Source of the DNA: Planctomycetota bacterium
GTDB lineage: Bacteria; Planctomycetota; Planctomycetia; Planctomycetales; Planctomycetaceae
Direction: 5' to 3'
Length of the DNA stretch: 35,935 nt
NCBI GenBank assembly: GCA_003696385.1
Contig: RFHO01000043.1
Location: 1-35,935, forward strand
This document shows positions 1 to 11,382 of this stretch, in pieces. Below the pieces are notes generated by a model. It worked only from the letters and a program-made list of their open reading frames with translations. It was not told the origin of the DNA and did not search any database. A program made the position numbers and the translations under genes. Position 1 is the stretch's first letter. Each line of letters begins with the position of its first letter.

Positions 1-248
1 GTTTTGCGGGTTGCGCGGGCGGATGGAGGTCGGCCGGCGGCCGGTCCGCTTCGGGGCCGTCTTGTCGGCCGTCGCCTGGCGAGGCGACTCGCGGGCCGTG
101 GCGCGCGGACTTCGTTCGATGCGATCGACGGCGTGGAACGTACCGGCGCGGCGGGCTGCGGCCGTACCGCGTGGAGGGGCATCGATGGCGTCGGCCGGTT
201 GTCGACCGCGGTCGCCGTGAACGGACGAAATGACAGGAGCGGACGGGG

Positions 249-1211
249 ATGGCGGAAACGGAGCGGCTGCAGACTCTGGCGGAGAGGTGGACGCGCCGGC
301 ACATTCTGGGATTGGAGGAGCTGTCCGCCGACGAGATCACGACCGTTCTGGATACCGCCGCTCATTTCAAGGAACTGGCCGCAAAGGGGCACGCCAAACA
401 CCGGACTCTGGCGGGCACCGTGGTCGCCAACCTGTTTTTCGAACCCTCGACGCGGACGCGGACGAGTTTCTCACTGGCTGCCAAGCGGTTGAGCGCCGAC
501 ACGGTGGACTTTTCGGCTTCCGGAAGCAGCCTTTCCAAGGGCGAGACGTTCCTCGACACGGCGCGCAACATCGAGGCGCTCGGAGTCACGCTGATGGTCG
601 TCCGGCATCGCTCGCCGGGTGCCCCGCATTTGCTGGCCCGGCGATTACGGGTGGGCGTGCTGAACGCGGGTGACGGCACACACGAACATCCAACCCAGGC
701 ACTGCTGGACATTTTCACCATCCGCGAGCATTGCGGGCGGATCGAGGGGCTGACGGTCGCATTGGTCGGCGACATCCTGCACAGCCGTGTGGCGCGATCG
801 AACATCTGGGGGCTGAAAAAGCTGGGAGCCCGCGTGATCGTCTGTGGGCCGTCCACGCTGATTCCCCCGCAGATCGAACGACTCGGTGTAGAGGTCTCGT
901 ATTCCCTGGACGACATTCTGCCGGAGGTCGACTGCATCAATCTGCTGCGGATCCAGTTCGAACGGCAACGCAGTCATTTCTTTCCGTCCATTCGCGAGTA
1001 CGCACACCTGTTCGGCATGAATCGGGAACGTATCCGTCGAGCGCGCCGGAACGTGCTGGTGCTGGCTCCCGGACCGATCAACCGGGGCGTCGAGCTGACT
1101 CCGGAGGTGGCCGATGGTCCGCACTCGGTGATTCTCAACCAGGTCACCAACGGGCTGATGGTGCGGATGGCGTGTCTGGAATTGCTGCACCGAGCCGCGA
1201 CAAGAGGCTGA
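249..1211 (+). CDS. pyrB: Aspartate carbamoyltransferase catalytic subunit
   Basis: 320 aa ORF with ATCase motifs [63 protein letters not shown]. Confidence 0.96.
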   Translation: MAETERLQTLAERWTRRHILGLEELSADEITTVLDTAAHFKELAAKGHAKHRTLAGTVVANLFFEPSTRTRTSFSLAAKRLSADTVDFSASGSSLSKGETFLDTARNIEALGVTLMVVRHRSPGAPHLLARRLRVGVLNAGDGTHEHPTQALLDIFTIREHCGRIEGLTVALVGDILHSRVARSNIWGLKKLGARVIVCGPSTLIPPQIERLGVEVSYSLDDILPEVDCINLLRIQFERQRSHFFPSIREYAHLFGMNRERIRRARRNVLVLAPGPINRGVELTPEVADGPHSVILNQVTNGLMVRMACLELLHRAATRG

Positions 1212-1345
1212 AGCACTGGAACCGGCGGGGCCGACACTCGTGTCTGCGCGGTGCGGGAAAGCCGCGGTGGCGTGCGCTTCGAAACAGCGCGACGGACGCG
1301 GGCGCGGGCGGAACCGTTGATGCGGATGAACCGGAGGACCACGTT

Positions 1346-2638
1346 GTGCAGAACATCGCCATTCGGGGTGGACGCATCGTCGATCCCCTTGCCGGACGGG
1401 ATGCGGTCGGCGATCTGTACGTCGTCGACGGACGCATCGTCGCGCGGCCGATGGAGCCGTGGGACGTGGAAATCGACGCAACCGGTTGCCTGGTCTGTCC
1501 GGGGTTCATCGATCTGCACGTGTCGTTCCGGGAACCGGGCGACGAAAAGGACGAGACGATCACCAGCGGCACGGCGGCGGCGCTGGCGGGTGGCTTCACG
1601 GCGGTGGGATGCTTTCCGGATTCGGTGCCGGCGGTCGACAACCGTGCGGCGGTGGAATTCATTCAGCTTCAGACGGACCGCGCTGCCCACTGCCGTGTTC
1701 TTCCTCTGGGGGCCGTGACCAAGAACCGCGCCGGTGCGGAGCTCGCGGAAATCGGTCAGCTCGTCGAAGGAGGCGCGGTGGCATTCAGCGATGGCAAACA
1801 GCCGATCGCGAATGCGGAAATCATGCGGCGGGCGCTGGAATACGTACGGATGTTCGACCGGCCCATTTTCGATCTCCCGCTGGTACCGGAACTGGCCGGG
1901 AACGGGGTCATGCACGAAGGGTTTCATTCGACGCTGCTCGGACTGCCCGGCATTCCCGCTGCTGCGGAGGAGATCATGGTGGCCCGGGACATCGCGTTGG
2001 CGGAACTGACCGGTGCTCACGTGCATTTGATGTGCCTGAGTACCGCGGGCAGCGTGGAACTGGTGCGTCGCGCCAAGCGGCGTGGATTGGCCGTCACGGC
2101 GGATGTTGCCGTCCACAATCTGGTCCTGGACGATTCGGCCGTGAAGTCGTTCGACTCGAATGTGAAAGTCCTGCCGCCGCTGCGTACTGCAGAGGACCAG
2201 GCGGCATTGATCGAAGGACTGCGTGACGGGACGATCAATGCGATCTCGGCCGACCACCAGCCGTTCGCCGAGGAAAAGAAAGAGGTCGAATTCGACCAGG
2301 CCCCATTCGGAGCCATCGGCCTGGAAACACTGCTCCCAGTGTGCGTGACGGAATTGATCGCGACCGGACGGTTGAGCTGGTCGGACCTCGTCCGTTGCCT
2401 GGCCGTCCGACCGGCGGAGATTCTGCGATTGCCGGCGGCAACCCTGGAGCCGGGATCGCCGGCTGCCGTCACGGTGGTCGATCCGTCGGCGGAGTGGACG
2501 GTCGACCCGGATCGGTTCTTTTCCCGCAGCCGCAATACGCCGTTTGCCGGGCGCCGGGTCAAGGGGCGGGTGGTCGCCGTCGTCGTCGACGGTGTCCTTC
2601 GCTTCGCACCGGAATACGACGTCGTTCCAGCGCTTTGA
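1346..2638 (+). CDS. Dihydroorotase-family protein, probably non-catalytic (PyrC'-like)
   Basis: GTG start with GGAGGA at 1333-1338; DHOase-like PGFIDLHVSFREPG, AVAFSDG, LSTAGSVELVRRAK, NVKVLPPLR, SADHQPF, FGAIGLETLLP; several expected metal-ligand His residues are substituted. Confidence 0.9.
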   Translation: MQNIAIRGGRIVDPLAGRDAVGDLYVVDGRIVARPMEPWDVEIDATGCLVCPGFIDLHVSFREPGDEKDETITSGTAAALAGGFTAVGCFPDSVPAVDNRAAVEFIQLQTDRAAHCRVLPLGAVTKNRAGAELAEIGQLVEGGAVAFSDGKQPIANAEIMRRALEYVRMFDRPIFDLPLVPELAGNGVMHEGFHSTLLGLPGIPAAAEEIMVARDIALAELTGAHVHLMCLSTAGSVELVRRAKRRGLAVTADVAVHNLVLDDSAVKSFDSNVKVLPPLRTAEDQAALIEGLRDGTINAISADHQPFAEEKKEVEFDQAPFGAIGLETLLPVCVTELIATGRLSWSDLVRCLAVRPAEILRLPAATLEPGSPAAVTVVDPSAEWTVDPDRFFSRSRNTPFAGRRVKGRVVAVVVDGVLRFAPEYDVVPAL

Positions 2639-2690
2639 GGCCCGTCGACGGCCCGATCGTTGAAACGGCGCGGTGCCATCGGGCTGTGCG

Positions 2691-2708
2691 GCCCGAGCGC
2701 CCTCGGGC
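2691..2708. terminator. Possible hairpin between convergent genes
   Basis: GCCCGAG-CGCC-CTCGGGC perfect 7-bp stem in the gap between convergent genes; no T tract. Confidence 0.35.
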
Positions 2709-2774
2709 ACGTCGCGGCCGGCAAGCCCGGCGGCGCAGACCGCGGGGACGCGCGAACGGATCGCGTTCCCGGGT

Positions 2775-3809
2775 TCATGCCGGGGAGGCGGCGAACGGCA
2801 GGAGTTTTCCCTCACGGGCCGAGCGGTCCAGCAGTTCACACACCGCCTGGACCTGCAACGACCACTGCGGCCACCGCGGTTCCAGACGGCCGCTCTGCAC
2901 CAGGCGGACGAAGTCCTCCACCATGCACACTTCCTGTCGGGGGCCTGTGACGACGCGTTCTTCCGACCGGCCGTCGCTGTCGTGCAGCCAGAAGCGAGGC
3001 CGTTGGTCGTCCCACGGTCGCGTGTAGTCGTCGCACACCAGGGACAACTGCGTGCCGGCCACTTCGATCCAGCGACGGCGGACACGGTCGAATGCCGACT
3101 CGATCGCCGCAGTGCGATGGTCGCCGAAATCGAGCCAGCCCGAGAATGACAGATCCACGTCCCCGTACCAATCCGCGGCACCGAATACCCGCTCGGGCAA
3201 CGCTTCGAAGGCCCAGATCGCGGCACCGACGCAGTACCAACCCAGATCGAGCAGCGATCCCCCTCCCATTGCCCGCTGGAGCCGGAATTCGTTTTCGGGG
3301 ATCCGTGGCCAGCAGAACGAAAACGCGCTGGTGACGCGCCGCAACGGCCCGAAGTCGCCATTCAACAGACACTGCTTCATCGCCGCCGTGCGCGGATGAT
3401 GGATCCACATCACGCCGTCCATCAACTGCACACCCTGTCCGCGACACGCGGCAACCATGCTGCGGGCATCGGCCAAAGTCGCTGCCAGGGGTTTCTCGCA
3501 CAACACGTGCTTGCCCGCCTCTGCGGCGCGAATCGTCCATTCCGGATGCAATGCCGGCGGCAGGGGAATGTAGACCACGTCGATCGTCTCGTCCTGCAAC
3601 AGCTGCCGGTAATCGCCGTATGCCACGGCGCAGCCGTGTTCTTCGGCCCAACGCCGCGCTCGCTCGGCATCGCGGCTGGCGACCGCGCGCAGTTCTGCTC
3701 CCCGGGCACCGCGAATTGCCGCCGCCACCTGAACGGCGATTCGAGCCGTGCCGAGGATGCCGAACCGTACCGGTCGATCGGGTGCGATCGGCCCATCGCT
3801 CGATGGCAT
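2775..3809 (-). CDS. Gfo/Idh/MocA family oxidoreductase
   Basis: N-terminal Rossmann RFGILGTARIA, CEKPLA motif, GGGSLLDLGWY; alternative upstream ATG at 3920. Confidence 0.9.
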   Translation of the reverse strand: MPSSDGPIAPDRPVRFGILGTARIAVQVAAAIRGARGAELRAVASRDAERARRWAEEHGCAVAYGDYRQLLQDETIDVVYIPLPPALHPEWTIRAAEAGKHVLCEKPLAATLADARSMVAACRGQGVQLMDGVMWIHHPRTAAMKQCLLNGDFGPLRRVTSAFSFCWPRIPENEFRLQRAMGGGSLLDLGWYCVGAAIWAFEALPERVFGAADWYGDVDLSFSGWLDFGDHRTAAIESAFDRVRRRWIEVAGTQLSLVCDDYTRPWDDQRPRFWLHDSDGRSEERVVTGPRQEVCMVEDFVRLVQSGRLEPRWPQWSLQVQAVCELLDRSAREGKLLPFAASPA

Positions 3810-4001
3810 CGGAGGAACGAATGGCGGCGCCGTTGGCGAATTGCGGCCAACCGCCTCCTCGGTGGGACGTTCCGCAGCGTGCACGTCGTCTCCTTTCTGG
3901 ACCACCTTCACCGGTGACATACGATGCACACCGAACCGGAGGCCGCGGGCGGAAGTCTGCGGCCTCAGCCTGTCCGGTGGGCATCCTCTACGAGGATTAT
4001 C

Positions 4002-5189
4002 ATGCACCGCCTCGAGGATTTCGACTACGAATTGCCGCAGGAATTGATTGCCGAACGCCCGGCCGAACCACGCGATGCCGCTCGGCTGATGGTCGTGAAC
4101 CGCACAGGTGGGACGATTGCGCATCACCACGTCCGCGACCTGCCGGAACTGCTGGCGCCGAATGACTGCCTGGTCTTGAACGACACGCGGGTCGTGCCCG
4201 CGCGGCTGTTCGGTCGACGGGTCGGCACGGGGGGAAAGTGGGAAGGGCTGTTCCTGCACGAACGCACCGACGGCACTTGGGCGCTGCTTTGCAGGACTCG
4301 CGGGCGATTACGCGCCGGTGAGCGGATCGCCGTCGTGTCGGCACACCGCCCGGCCGTGGAGCGCGACGAGCACGCGTCACTCGGTGCAGCGACCCGCGCC
4401 GGATCCGAGGTCGCCGACGGAACGGCCGCCAATCCGCCGGAACACGCGGACGAACTGCACCTCGAACTGGTCGAGCGGGGCGAAGAAGGCGTTTGGTTCG
4501 CGCGCGTCCTCGAACCGGGCATGACCGCGCCGCCGGATGAGACCGACGGCCGGTTCGACGTCAGTCGAACCACGCAGGAGCTGCTGCAACGGTACGGCAC
4601 GATGCCGTTGCCGCCGTATATCCGCCGTGACGTGGAGCCGTCCGATTGGGAGCGCTATCAGACGACGTACGCCCATCGGGCCGGATCGGTCGCCGCGCCG
4701 ACTGCGGGGTTGCACTTCACGCCGCAGCTGTTCGCACGGCTGGGCAAACGTGGCGTGCAACGCTGCTTCGTCACACTGCACGTCGGCCTCGGCACGTTTC
4801 GCCCGATTGCGACCGAGCAGTTGGATCGGCATCGGATGCATTCGGAGATCTGCGAAGTCACACCACAGACCGTGCGTTGCATCGAAGAGGTTCGACGGCG
4901 CGGGGGCCGCTGCGTCGCCGTGGGAACCACCACCGTGCGAACGCTGGAAACCGCCTCGCGCAGCGGACGGCTGCAACCGTTCCGCGGCAGCACGGACCTT
5001 TTCATCCGGCCGCCGTTCCAATTCCACACCGTCGACGCACTGTTGACCAATTTCCACCTGCCGCGGTCCACGTTGCTGGTTCTGGTCAGTGCGTTCGCCG
5101 GACTGGAGCTGATCCGCCGGGCCTACGAGGTGGCGGTTGAGGAACGATACCGGTTTTACAGCTACGGCGATGCCATGCTCATCCTTTGA
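4002..5189 (+). CDS. queA: S-adenosylmethionine:tRNA ribosyltransferase-isomerase
   Basis: DFDYELPQELIAERP, LNDTRVVPARLFG, MPLPPYIRR, AAPTAGLHFTPQL, VTLHVGLGTFRPI, VDALLTNFHLPRSTLLVLVSAFAG, YRFYSYGDAMLI. Confidence 0.96.
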   Translation: MHRLEDFDYELPQELIAERPAEPRDAARLMVVNRTGGTIAHHHVRDLPELLAPNDCLVLNDTRVVPARLFGRRVGTGGKWEGLFLHERTDGTWALLCRTRGRLRAGERIAVVSAHRPAVERDEHASLGAATRAGSEVADGTAANPPEHADELHLELVERGEEGVWFARVLEPGMTAPPDETDGRFDVSRTTQELLQRYGTMPLPPYIRRDVEPSDWERYQTTYAHRAGSVAAPTAGLHFTPQLFARLGKRGVQRCFVTLHVGLGTFRPIATEQLDRHRMHSEICEVTPQTVRCIEEVRRRGGRCVAVGTTTVRTLETASRSGRLQPFRGSTDLFIRPPFQFHTVDALLTNFHLPRSTLLVLVSAFAGLELIRRAYEVAVEERYRFYSYGDAMLIL

Positions 5190-5191
5190 AC

Positions 5192-7193
5192 TCACCGGTC
5201 GCCATTCGCCCGTTCCGCGCCCGTCGCAGCATGCGTCTGTGCCGTGTTCCCGATCGCGGGGGCTGAATGGGGCTCCACGAGCGTGACGATACGATCGGCG
5301 GCGATATCCGTCAGTTGCGATCGACTGCCGGTCGGCCAGCGCACGTCCAGTTCTCGGACCCGCGTGGCCGAACCCAGTCCGAAGTGCAGCCGCGGGTCGC
5401 TCGTCGATGCATAGCTGCTTCCGCCCTTCAACTGCCGGCGGACGGTTTTGCGGCCGCCGTCCCCATCCGGGTCGTCCAGCGTCAGCGAAACGAGCGCCCC
5501 GACGGGAAGCCGAGGGCCGTTGCGACCGATCAGGCGGATCCGCAGCCAGTGTCCGTGCGGCCGCGTCCGATTCGCCAGAACGGCTGCGGGTTCGTTCGTA
5601 TGGCTGACGCACAGATCGATGTCGCCGTCGCCGTCCAGATCGGCGATGGCACAACCGCGCCCCATGTGCGGTGACGCCATGTAGTGTCCGGCCTGCGGGG
5701 CGACATTCACGTACCGCCGTCCGCGAACGTTCTGAAACAGCAATGGGCGCTGCAGAACCGGCGCGTTGGTCGGATATCGGATCACGTGCCCGTTGCTGAC
5801 GAACACATCCTCGTCGCCGTCGCCGTCCGCGTCGAAGAACGCCGTTCCCCAACCCACGTACAGCCCGCCGACCGCCGTCAGGCCGACCGACCGGCTGACG
5901 TGCTGAAAAAAGCAGCGTCCTTCGTTGCGATACAATGCGATGCTTTCCCGCTCGAAATTCGCCACCCACAGGTCCGGCAGACCGTCCAGATTGTAGTCGC
6001 CCAGGTCCACGCCCATGCTGCCGTCGGCCGTGCCCATGTCGTTGAGACTGGTGCCGCTGAGCAGCGACACGTCTTCGAACGCCCGCCCTTCCCGGTTGCG
6101 ATAAAGGAAGTTTGGAACCGTGTCGTTCGCCACGTAGACATCCAGCCACCCGTCCAAATCGAGGTCGGCCACCAGGACTCCCAGTCCCTTCCCGTCGTTC
6201 CTCAGCCCCCATCGGTCAGAGGCGTCCACGAACGTCCCGTCACCGCGATTGAGGTACAACACGTCCGGTAACGGTTCGAATTGCCGGGGAGAACAGACTT
6301 CCCGTTTTTTCGCTTCGCCGGGCGCCGGACAGAATGGATCATTCTCGTTCGACCAGTTGACGTAGTGCGCCACATACAGATCCAGATTGCCGTCCCGGTC
6401 GAAGTCTCCCCACCCGGCGCTGCTGCTCCACAGCCGGTCGGCCAGTCCCGATGGTTCCGCCACTTCCAGAAACGTCCCGTCGCCGGCGTTGCGAAACAAT
6501 TGCAGTCCTCCGTAACCGGTGACCAGGACATCGGGGAAACCGTCGTTGTCATAGTCGGCGACCGCGGCTCCGTGGGAGTAGTACCGCGAGGTGGCCGCAC
6601 GGCAGACACGTGATACGTCGTCGAACCGCCCGTCCGGTCGCTGGCGAAAGATGCCCGAAGACAGCCCCACGGGCCGTCCGTCGTCGTCATAGCGCCCACC
6701 GCCCGGAAAGAACAGATCGATCCGCCCATCACCGTCCATGTCGAAGGTCGCCACGCCGCCGCCCAGTGATTCGAGGATCGCAAAGCGGCCGGCCTCTTCG
6801 CCGTTGCGATACACGAACCGTACGCCCACACGTTCACTGATGTCCTCGAACGCCAGCGGCGTTTCTCCCTCTGTTTCCGATGACGGCGCCGCGGCGTCGG
6901 CCGGTCCGGTTGCGGTCGCGGCCTCCGAAGTGCTTCCTGTGTCGACCGCAGTCGAATCACCACGACACCCGGCCAGCAGTAACGCCACGCCCGCAACAGC
7001 GAACGCGGCGAGCCATCGACGTCGGCCCGCATCGCGACATGTCGACGTTCGCTGCCGGACCACTTTCAGCGGCGCAGACCCGGTTCCACATGCCCTGCCG
7101 GGGCGTCCGAACGGCGCACCCGAATCAGCGTACACCTGGTCCTCCACGGCAGGCCTTGCGGACATCATCACAGTTCGGCGTTGTGGAGTCATT
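5192..7193 (-). CDS. CRTAC1-type FG-GAP/VCBS repeat lipoprotein with ASPIC/UnbV C-terminus
   Basis: Lipobox LLLAGC, repeated D-x-D-x-DG FG-GAP motifs (DMDGDGRIDLFF, DFDRDGNLDLYV, DLDLDGWLDVYV, DADGDGDEDVFV), C-terminal GxxxRxRELDVRWPTG-like ASPIC/UnbV segment; start codon uncertain (7166/7169/7193). Confidence 0.88.
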
Positions 7194-7323
7194 GCGATGC
7201 ACAGGTCCGTTCGCGGAAACCCAGGTTGCATGCCCGAACACCGGCGGGCCGAGCGCCGGCCTCGGCCGTCAATTCGTTCGCTGCCCGATGCCGCTTCGGG
7301 CACCTTCGCCGGACGACGCCCCG

Positions 7324-10300
7324 TCAATCGTCGAACACGCTGGCCGACGAATCGGCTCCCCGCGCGGCAATCGCCCTCACGGCCTCCTCGACCCGCTTCA
7401 CAACGTCCTCCAGCGGCCACATGTCGGCCGCCCAGGTGTCGTCAGCGACCGCCCGTTCGATGGACTCGAGTTGCTCGGTGGCCCGTCGGGCGCCGAATGT
7501 CCGCAACGCCCCCTTGATCCGATGCGCCACCGCGGCTGCCTGCTTCGCATCTCCGGCTGCAAACGCCTGGCGGAGTTTTTTCAGCAGCGGAGGCACTTCG
7601 TCCAGGACCGCCTGCGCGACGATTTCCAAGAGCGATTCGTCGCCTCCGACCTGCTCGAGTGCCGTTTGCCAGCACACCGGTGCTTCCTCGGCGTCCGCGT
7701 CCCCAGACGAACGGGAGACTCCAGCGCCGGACCCGTTTCGCGATGCCGCCGGTGTCCGTTCCCGGAGGCGTGACGGTTCTTCCGTACAGGGCGATGGTGT
7801 TTCCGAGGGGTGCTCCGACCGAACCTCCGGGCCGCGTGCGTCCGGCGGTGACACACGGCAAGCGGCCTCGGCGGTCGTTGATTGCGGCTGTGGACGTTCG
7901 CCGATCGGTTGCCCGCTGTCTGGTGTTTCGGCCGGTTGCGGCAGTCGGCCCAGACGCTGCAGGACCTCGTGGATGGTCCGGAACAGTTCTCGGGCGCGAA
8001 CAGGCTTGGAGACGTACCCGTCCATTCCGGCTTCCAGACAGCGCTCGCGGTCGCCTTTCATCGCGTGCGCCGTCATCGCGATAATCGGGACATGCTCACC
8101 GGTCCTCCGTTCGCGACGCCGAATGCGGCGGGTGGCCTCCAATCCGTCCATCTGCGGCATCTGGACGTCCATCAGCACGACGTCGTAGTCCGCGTCGCCT
8201 TCCAGAGCCTCCACCGCCTTTGCTCCGGTATCGACGACATCCATCCGGTGGCCACGGCGCCGGGCCAGACCCAAGGCGAGCTTCTGATTGGGGACGCTGT
8301 CCTCGGCCAGCAGAATCTTCAGCGGGCGGGCGAACAGCGGCTCGTCGCGGTCGGCCGCGGTTCGCCGAGCGTCCTCGGTGGGTGCCGCGTTCCCGGCGAC
8401 CAGTTGCAACGCCTCCAGCAGCTCCGACTGCTTGATCGGCTTTGTCATGTACCGTGCGACACCGAGCCGACGGCACTGTTCCAGCTCGTGGGGTCGCGCG
8501 GCCGAGGTGAGCAGGATGACCGGCAGTTCTCGGTACCGTTCGTCTCCCCTCAGCGCCTCCAGCAGATCGAACCCATCCCGGTCGGGCATGTTGACATCGG
8601 TAATCACCAGTTCGACGGGTGTCCCCTGATCATGGAGGGTTTGCAGCGTCTGGAGCGCCGTCGGCACGCCGTCTGCCGCTTCGGGCAGCAACTCCCAGTT
8701 GGTGAGCATCTGCACCAGAATCCGGCGGTTGGTCGCGTTGTCGTCCACGACCAACACGCGTCGGCCGCGCAGGGAGGCGGGAAGCCGGTCGCGCCGTGGA
8801 GGTGCGATATCGGTCTTGCCCACCACGATGGTGAACCGGAACGTGCTGCCGGCGCCTGGGGAACTCTCGACAGCGATTTCGCCTCCCATCAACTGTACCA
8901 GCCGCGAGGAAATCGCCAGTCCCAGTCCCGTGCCGCCGTATCGCCGGGTGGTGGACGAATCCGCCTGTTCAAAGGCTTCGAAAATCTGCTGTTGCCGGTC
9001 CTCGGGGATACCGATGCCGGTGTCGCGAACGGTGAATTCCAACAGCAACTCGTTCCCCAGATCGCGTTTGACATCCACCGACAGGACGACCTCGCCGCGC
9101 TCGGTGAACTTGATCGCGTTGCCGAGCAGATTCAACAGAACCTGTCGCAGTCGCGTGATGTCGCCGACCACCATCTCGGGGACGGCCTCCGAGATTTCGA
9201 AGGCCAGTTCCAACCCGCGGTCGTGGGCGCGCTGGGCCAACGATTTCACCAGGTCGCCCAGCCGGTCGTGGATGGCGAAGGGTTCGTTCACCAGGTGCAG
9301 TTTCCCCGCTTCGATCTTCGAAAAGTCGAGGATGTCGTTGATCAGCGCCAGCAGCGATTCCGCCGAATCCTTCACCAGACCGAGGTATTCACGCTGCTCG
9401 GCAGTCAATTCGGTGTCGAGTACCAGTTCCGTCATGCCGATGATGGCGTTCATCGGTGTCCGGATTTCGTGGCTCATGTTGGCCAGGAAATCGCTCTTGG
9501 CGCGGTTCGCGGCCTCTGCGGCGTCCTTCGCTTCGCTCAGAGCCTGCTCGTATTGCTTGCGCTGGGTCACGTCGCGGATGACGACGGCGAAGGCCACCTT
9601 GCCCCGCAGCGGGAGCGGCTGCATCGCGACTTCACCGATGAAGCGTTCCCCGTCGGCTTTCACAAGGGGCACCTCGACGTGCCGACCGATCAGCGAGCCT
9701 TCCTCATGGCTCAACGCGAACCGTTGCAGGTTGTCCTGCATCCGTCCGCGGGTCTCTTCGGCGAAGATCAGGTCGTTGATGTTCTGGCCGATGACGTCCC
9801 GGCGGCGATAGCGGAACGTCCGTTCGGCGGCGCGGTTGAATTCCAGAATGCGGCCGTCTTCGTCCGTAATGATCATCGGATCCAGCGACGCTTCGAAAAT
9901 GACCTGCTTGCGGGCCTCGCTTTCGCGCAGGTCCATTTCGCGCAGTCGTTCGGCCGTCACGTCCCAGAAGATGATCTGCACTCCGACGACGTTGTCGCCG
10001 GCGTCGTAGACGGGTGACTTGAGCACCCTCACATATCGTCGCTGGCCGTCTGCGCCCTTGTGCTCCTCGACGGTCTCGAAAACCTTCCGCTCCTTCATCA
10101 CCCGCAGGTCGTCCTTGCGGTATTTCTCCGCCAGCGGGCGGGGGAAGAAGTCGAAGTCCGTCTTCCCTTCGATGTCTTTCCATTCCCGACCGACGTCCTG
10201 GCAGAACGCCTGATTGGCAAACACGAAACGGCCGTCACGATCCTTGCGAATCAGGCTGACGGGGACGGCTTCGACCAGGGACTGGTACAGCGCTTCGGAG

Positions 10301-10872
10301 TCACGCAGGAGCTGCTCCGACTGCCGTCGCAGCGTCATCTCTTCGTCGAACTGCCGGGTGACGTCCGCGATCCGCTTCCCCAGATGGACGACGTCCTCCA
10401 ACACGCACAGCAGTGCGAAAACGGCCTGCTCGCGTGAAAGACGCAGGCGGAAGCTCTTGCCCCGGAACGTCACCGGCAGCTCGTCCTGCCCGTGCAACGC
10501 CCCGCCCCACGTTCCCTTCTGCAGCAGATAGTTCGCGCGTTGCAGGATCTTCTCCGGCTTCTGACGTCCGACCGCGTACGCATCGGCCCCGGCTTCCAGT
10601 ACGCGAAGAACCTGAAACGCGTCTCCGGCATCGGTCAGCGCAAGAATGGGAACGGGACGTTTGGCCGCCGCGCGCAACCGCCGGATCACGTTGCAGCCGT
10701 CCGCGGCGCCCCCGTTCGCTGCGACCACGGCCAGATCCCATTCGCCGTCCACGACATCCTGCAACTCGGCGTCGGACCGGACCAGTTTCACCGCATGCCC
10801 GACGGATTGCAGCACCGCCTGCAGCGATTGTCCTTCCAGGTCACTCTGGTCAAACAGCAGCACCCGAGGCAT
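7324..10872 (-). CDS. Hybrid sensor histidine kinase: N-terminal pseudo-receiver, two PAS, HisKA, HATPase_c, two REC, Hpt
   Basis: H-box [23 protein letters not shown] boxes [31 protein letters not shown]; RECs VLVVDDN...ITDVNMP...KP and ILLAEDS...LMDVQMP...KP; Hpt [13 protein letters not shown]. Confidence 0.95.
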   Translation of the reverse strand: MPRVLLFDQSDLEGQSLQAVLQSVGHAVKLVRSDAELQDVVDGEWDLAVVAANGGAADGCNVIRRLRAAAKRPVPILALTDAGDAFQVLRVLEAGADAYAVGRQKPEKILQRANYLLQKGTWGGALHGQDELPVTFRGKSFRLRLSREQAVFALLCVLEDVVHLGKRIADVTRQFDEEMTLRRQSEQLLRDSEALYQSLVEAVPVSLIRKDRDGRFVFANQAFCQDVGREWKDIEGKTDFDFFPRPLAEKYRKDDLRVMKERKVFETVEEHKGADGQRRYVRVLKSPVYDAGDNVVGVQIIFWDVTAERLREMDLRESEARKQVIFEASLDPMIITDEDGRILEFNRAAERTFRYRRRDVIGQNINDLIFAEETRGRMQDNLQRFALSHEEGSLIGRHVEVPLVKADGERFIGEVAMQPLPLRGKVAFAVVIRDVTQRKQYEQALSEAKDAAEAANRAKSDFLANMSHEIRTPMNAIIGMTELVLDTELTAEQREYLGLVKDSAESLLALINDILDFSKIEAGKLHLVNEPFAIHDRLGDLVKSLAQRAHDRGLELAFEISEAVPEMVVGDITRLRQVLLNLLGNAIKFTERGEVVLSVDVKRDLGNELLLEFTVRDTGIGIPEDRQQQIFEAFEQADSSTTRRYGGTGLGLAISSRLVQLMGGEIAVESSPGAGSTFRFTIVVGKTDIAPPRRDRLPASLRGRRVLVVDDNATNRRILVQMLTNWELLPEAADGVPTALQTLQTLHDQGTPVELVITDVNMPDRDGFDLLEALRGDERYRELPVILLTSAARPHELEQCRRLGVARYMTKPIKQSELLEALQLVAGNAAPTEDARRTAADRDEPLFARPLKILLAEDSVPNQKLALGLARRRGHRMDVVDTGAKAVEALEGDADYDVVLMDVQMPQMDGLEATRRIRRRERRTGEHVPIIAMTAHAMKGDRERCLEAGMDGYVSKPVRARELFRTIHEVLQRLGRLPQPAETPDSGQPIGERPQPQSTTAEAACRVSPPDARGPEVRSEHPSETPSPCTEEPSRLRERTPAASRNGSGAGVSRSSGDADAEEAPVCWQTALEQVGGDESLLEIVAQAVLDEVPPLLKKLRQAFAAGDAKQAAAVAHRIKGALRTFGARRATEQLESIERAVADDTWAADMWPLEDVVKRVEEAVRAIAARGADSSASVFDD

Positions 10873-11382
10873 TCCTGTGCCCCCACGCAAGTCCCGTTCC
10901 GGGCAGTAATGAATGTGACGGCGACGCACGCAAGCAATGGCTTCCCGATCGCCCGACGCGGCGGTTTCGTCGCTGGCGGCTGGAACGGTGCCGAATGCGA
11001 CGATCAGCCGGCTGCGGAATCACCGGACAAGCACACCTCGTTGTTTCGACGATCGGCGCCGTGGCGGGAACACGTCCCCTCTGGACGGAATCTGGGACCG
11101 GAATCGACGGCTTCGGGAATTCCGGCCGCGTCGGACACGCGCAATTCAACGGATCGTCACCACCGCCATTGTTGCCACATCCGTTCCGACTGTCACGTAC
11201 GGCACGCGCCAGCCGACCGGACGGCTCCGGCCACTGCGACTTCGGCGGCCAGTCGCTCCATGTCGACGGCGCCTTCGTACGCTATACTGCGTGCCATCAT
11301 CCGAGCCGAATGCGACGGCTGGGCCAGGCGTCGCGTCACCCGCTCCACACCGACAGTGCCGACCAGACCACACGCCGTCACC

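Noticed and set aside
1-248. Open frames upstream of pyrB (4..492, 11..220)
   Set aside because: Run into pyrB out of frame, Arg/Gly-rich, no recognisable product.
974-3361. 795-aa minus-strand ORF antisense to the pyrC-like gene and extending into the oxidoreductase gene
   Set aside because: Arg/Gly/His-rich composition, no recognisable domain; overlaps well-supported genes. Typical shadow ORF of a GC-rich genome.
5189-5192. queA and the FG-GAP gene converge with only 2 bp between stop codons
   Set aside because: Tight convergent packing is common in bacteria; no overlapping signal of interest seen.
7882-10017. 711-aa plus-strand ORF antisense to the histidine kinase
   Set aside because: The opposite strand has unambiguous kinase and receiver motifs; the antisense frame is a codon-bias artefact.
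10492-11382. N-terminal extension of the MBL ORF (about 297 codons)
   Set aside because: Overlaps the kinase N-terminus antisense, low-complexity Arg/Pro/His-rich, no domain; MBL homology begins just after the GTG at 11383.
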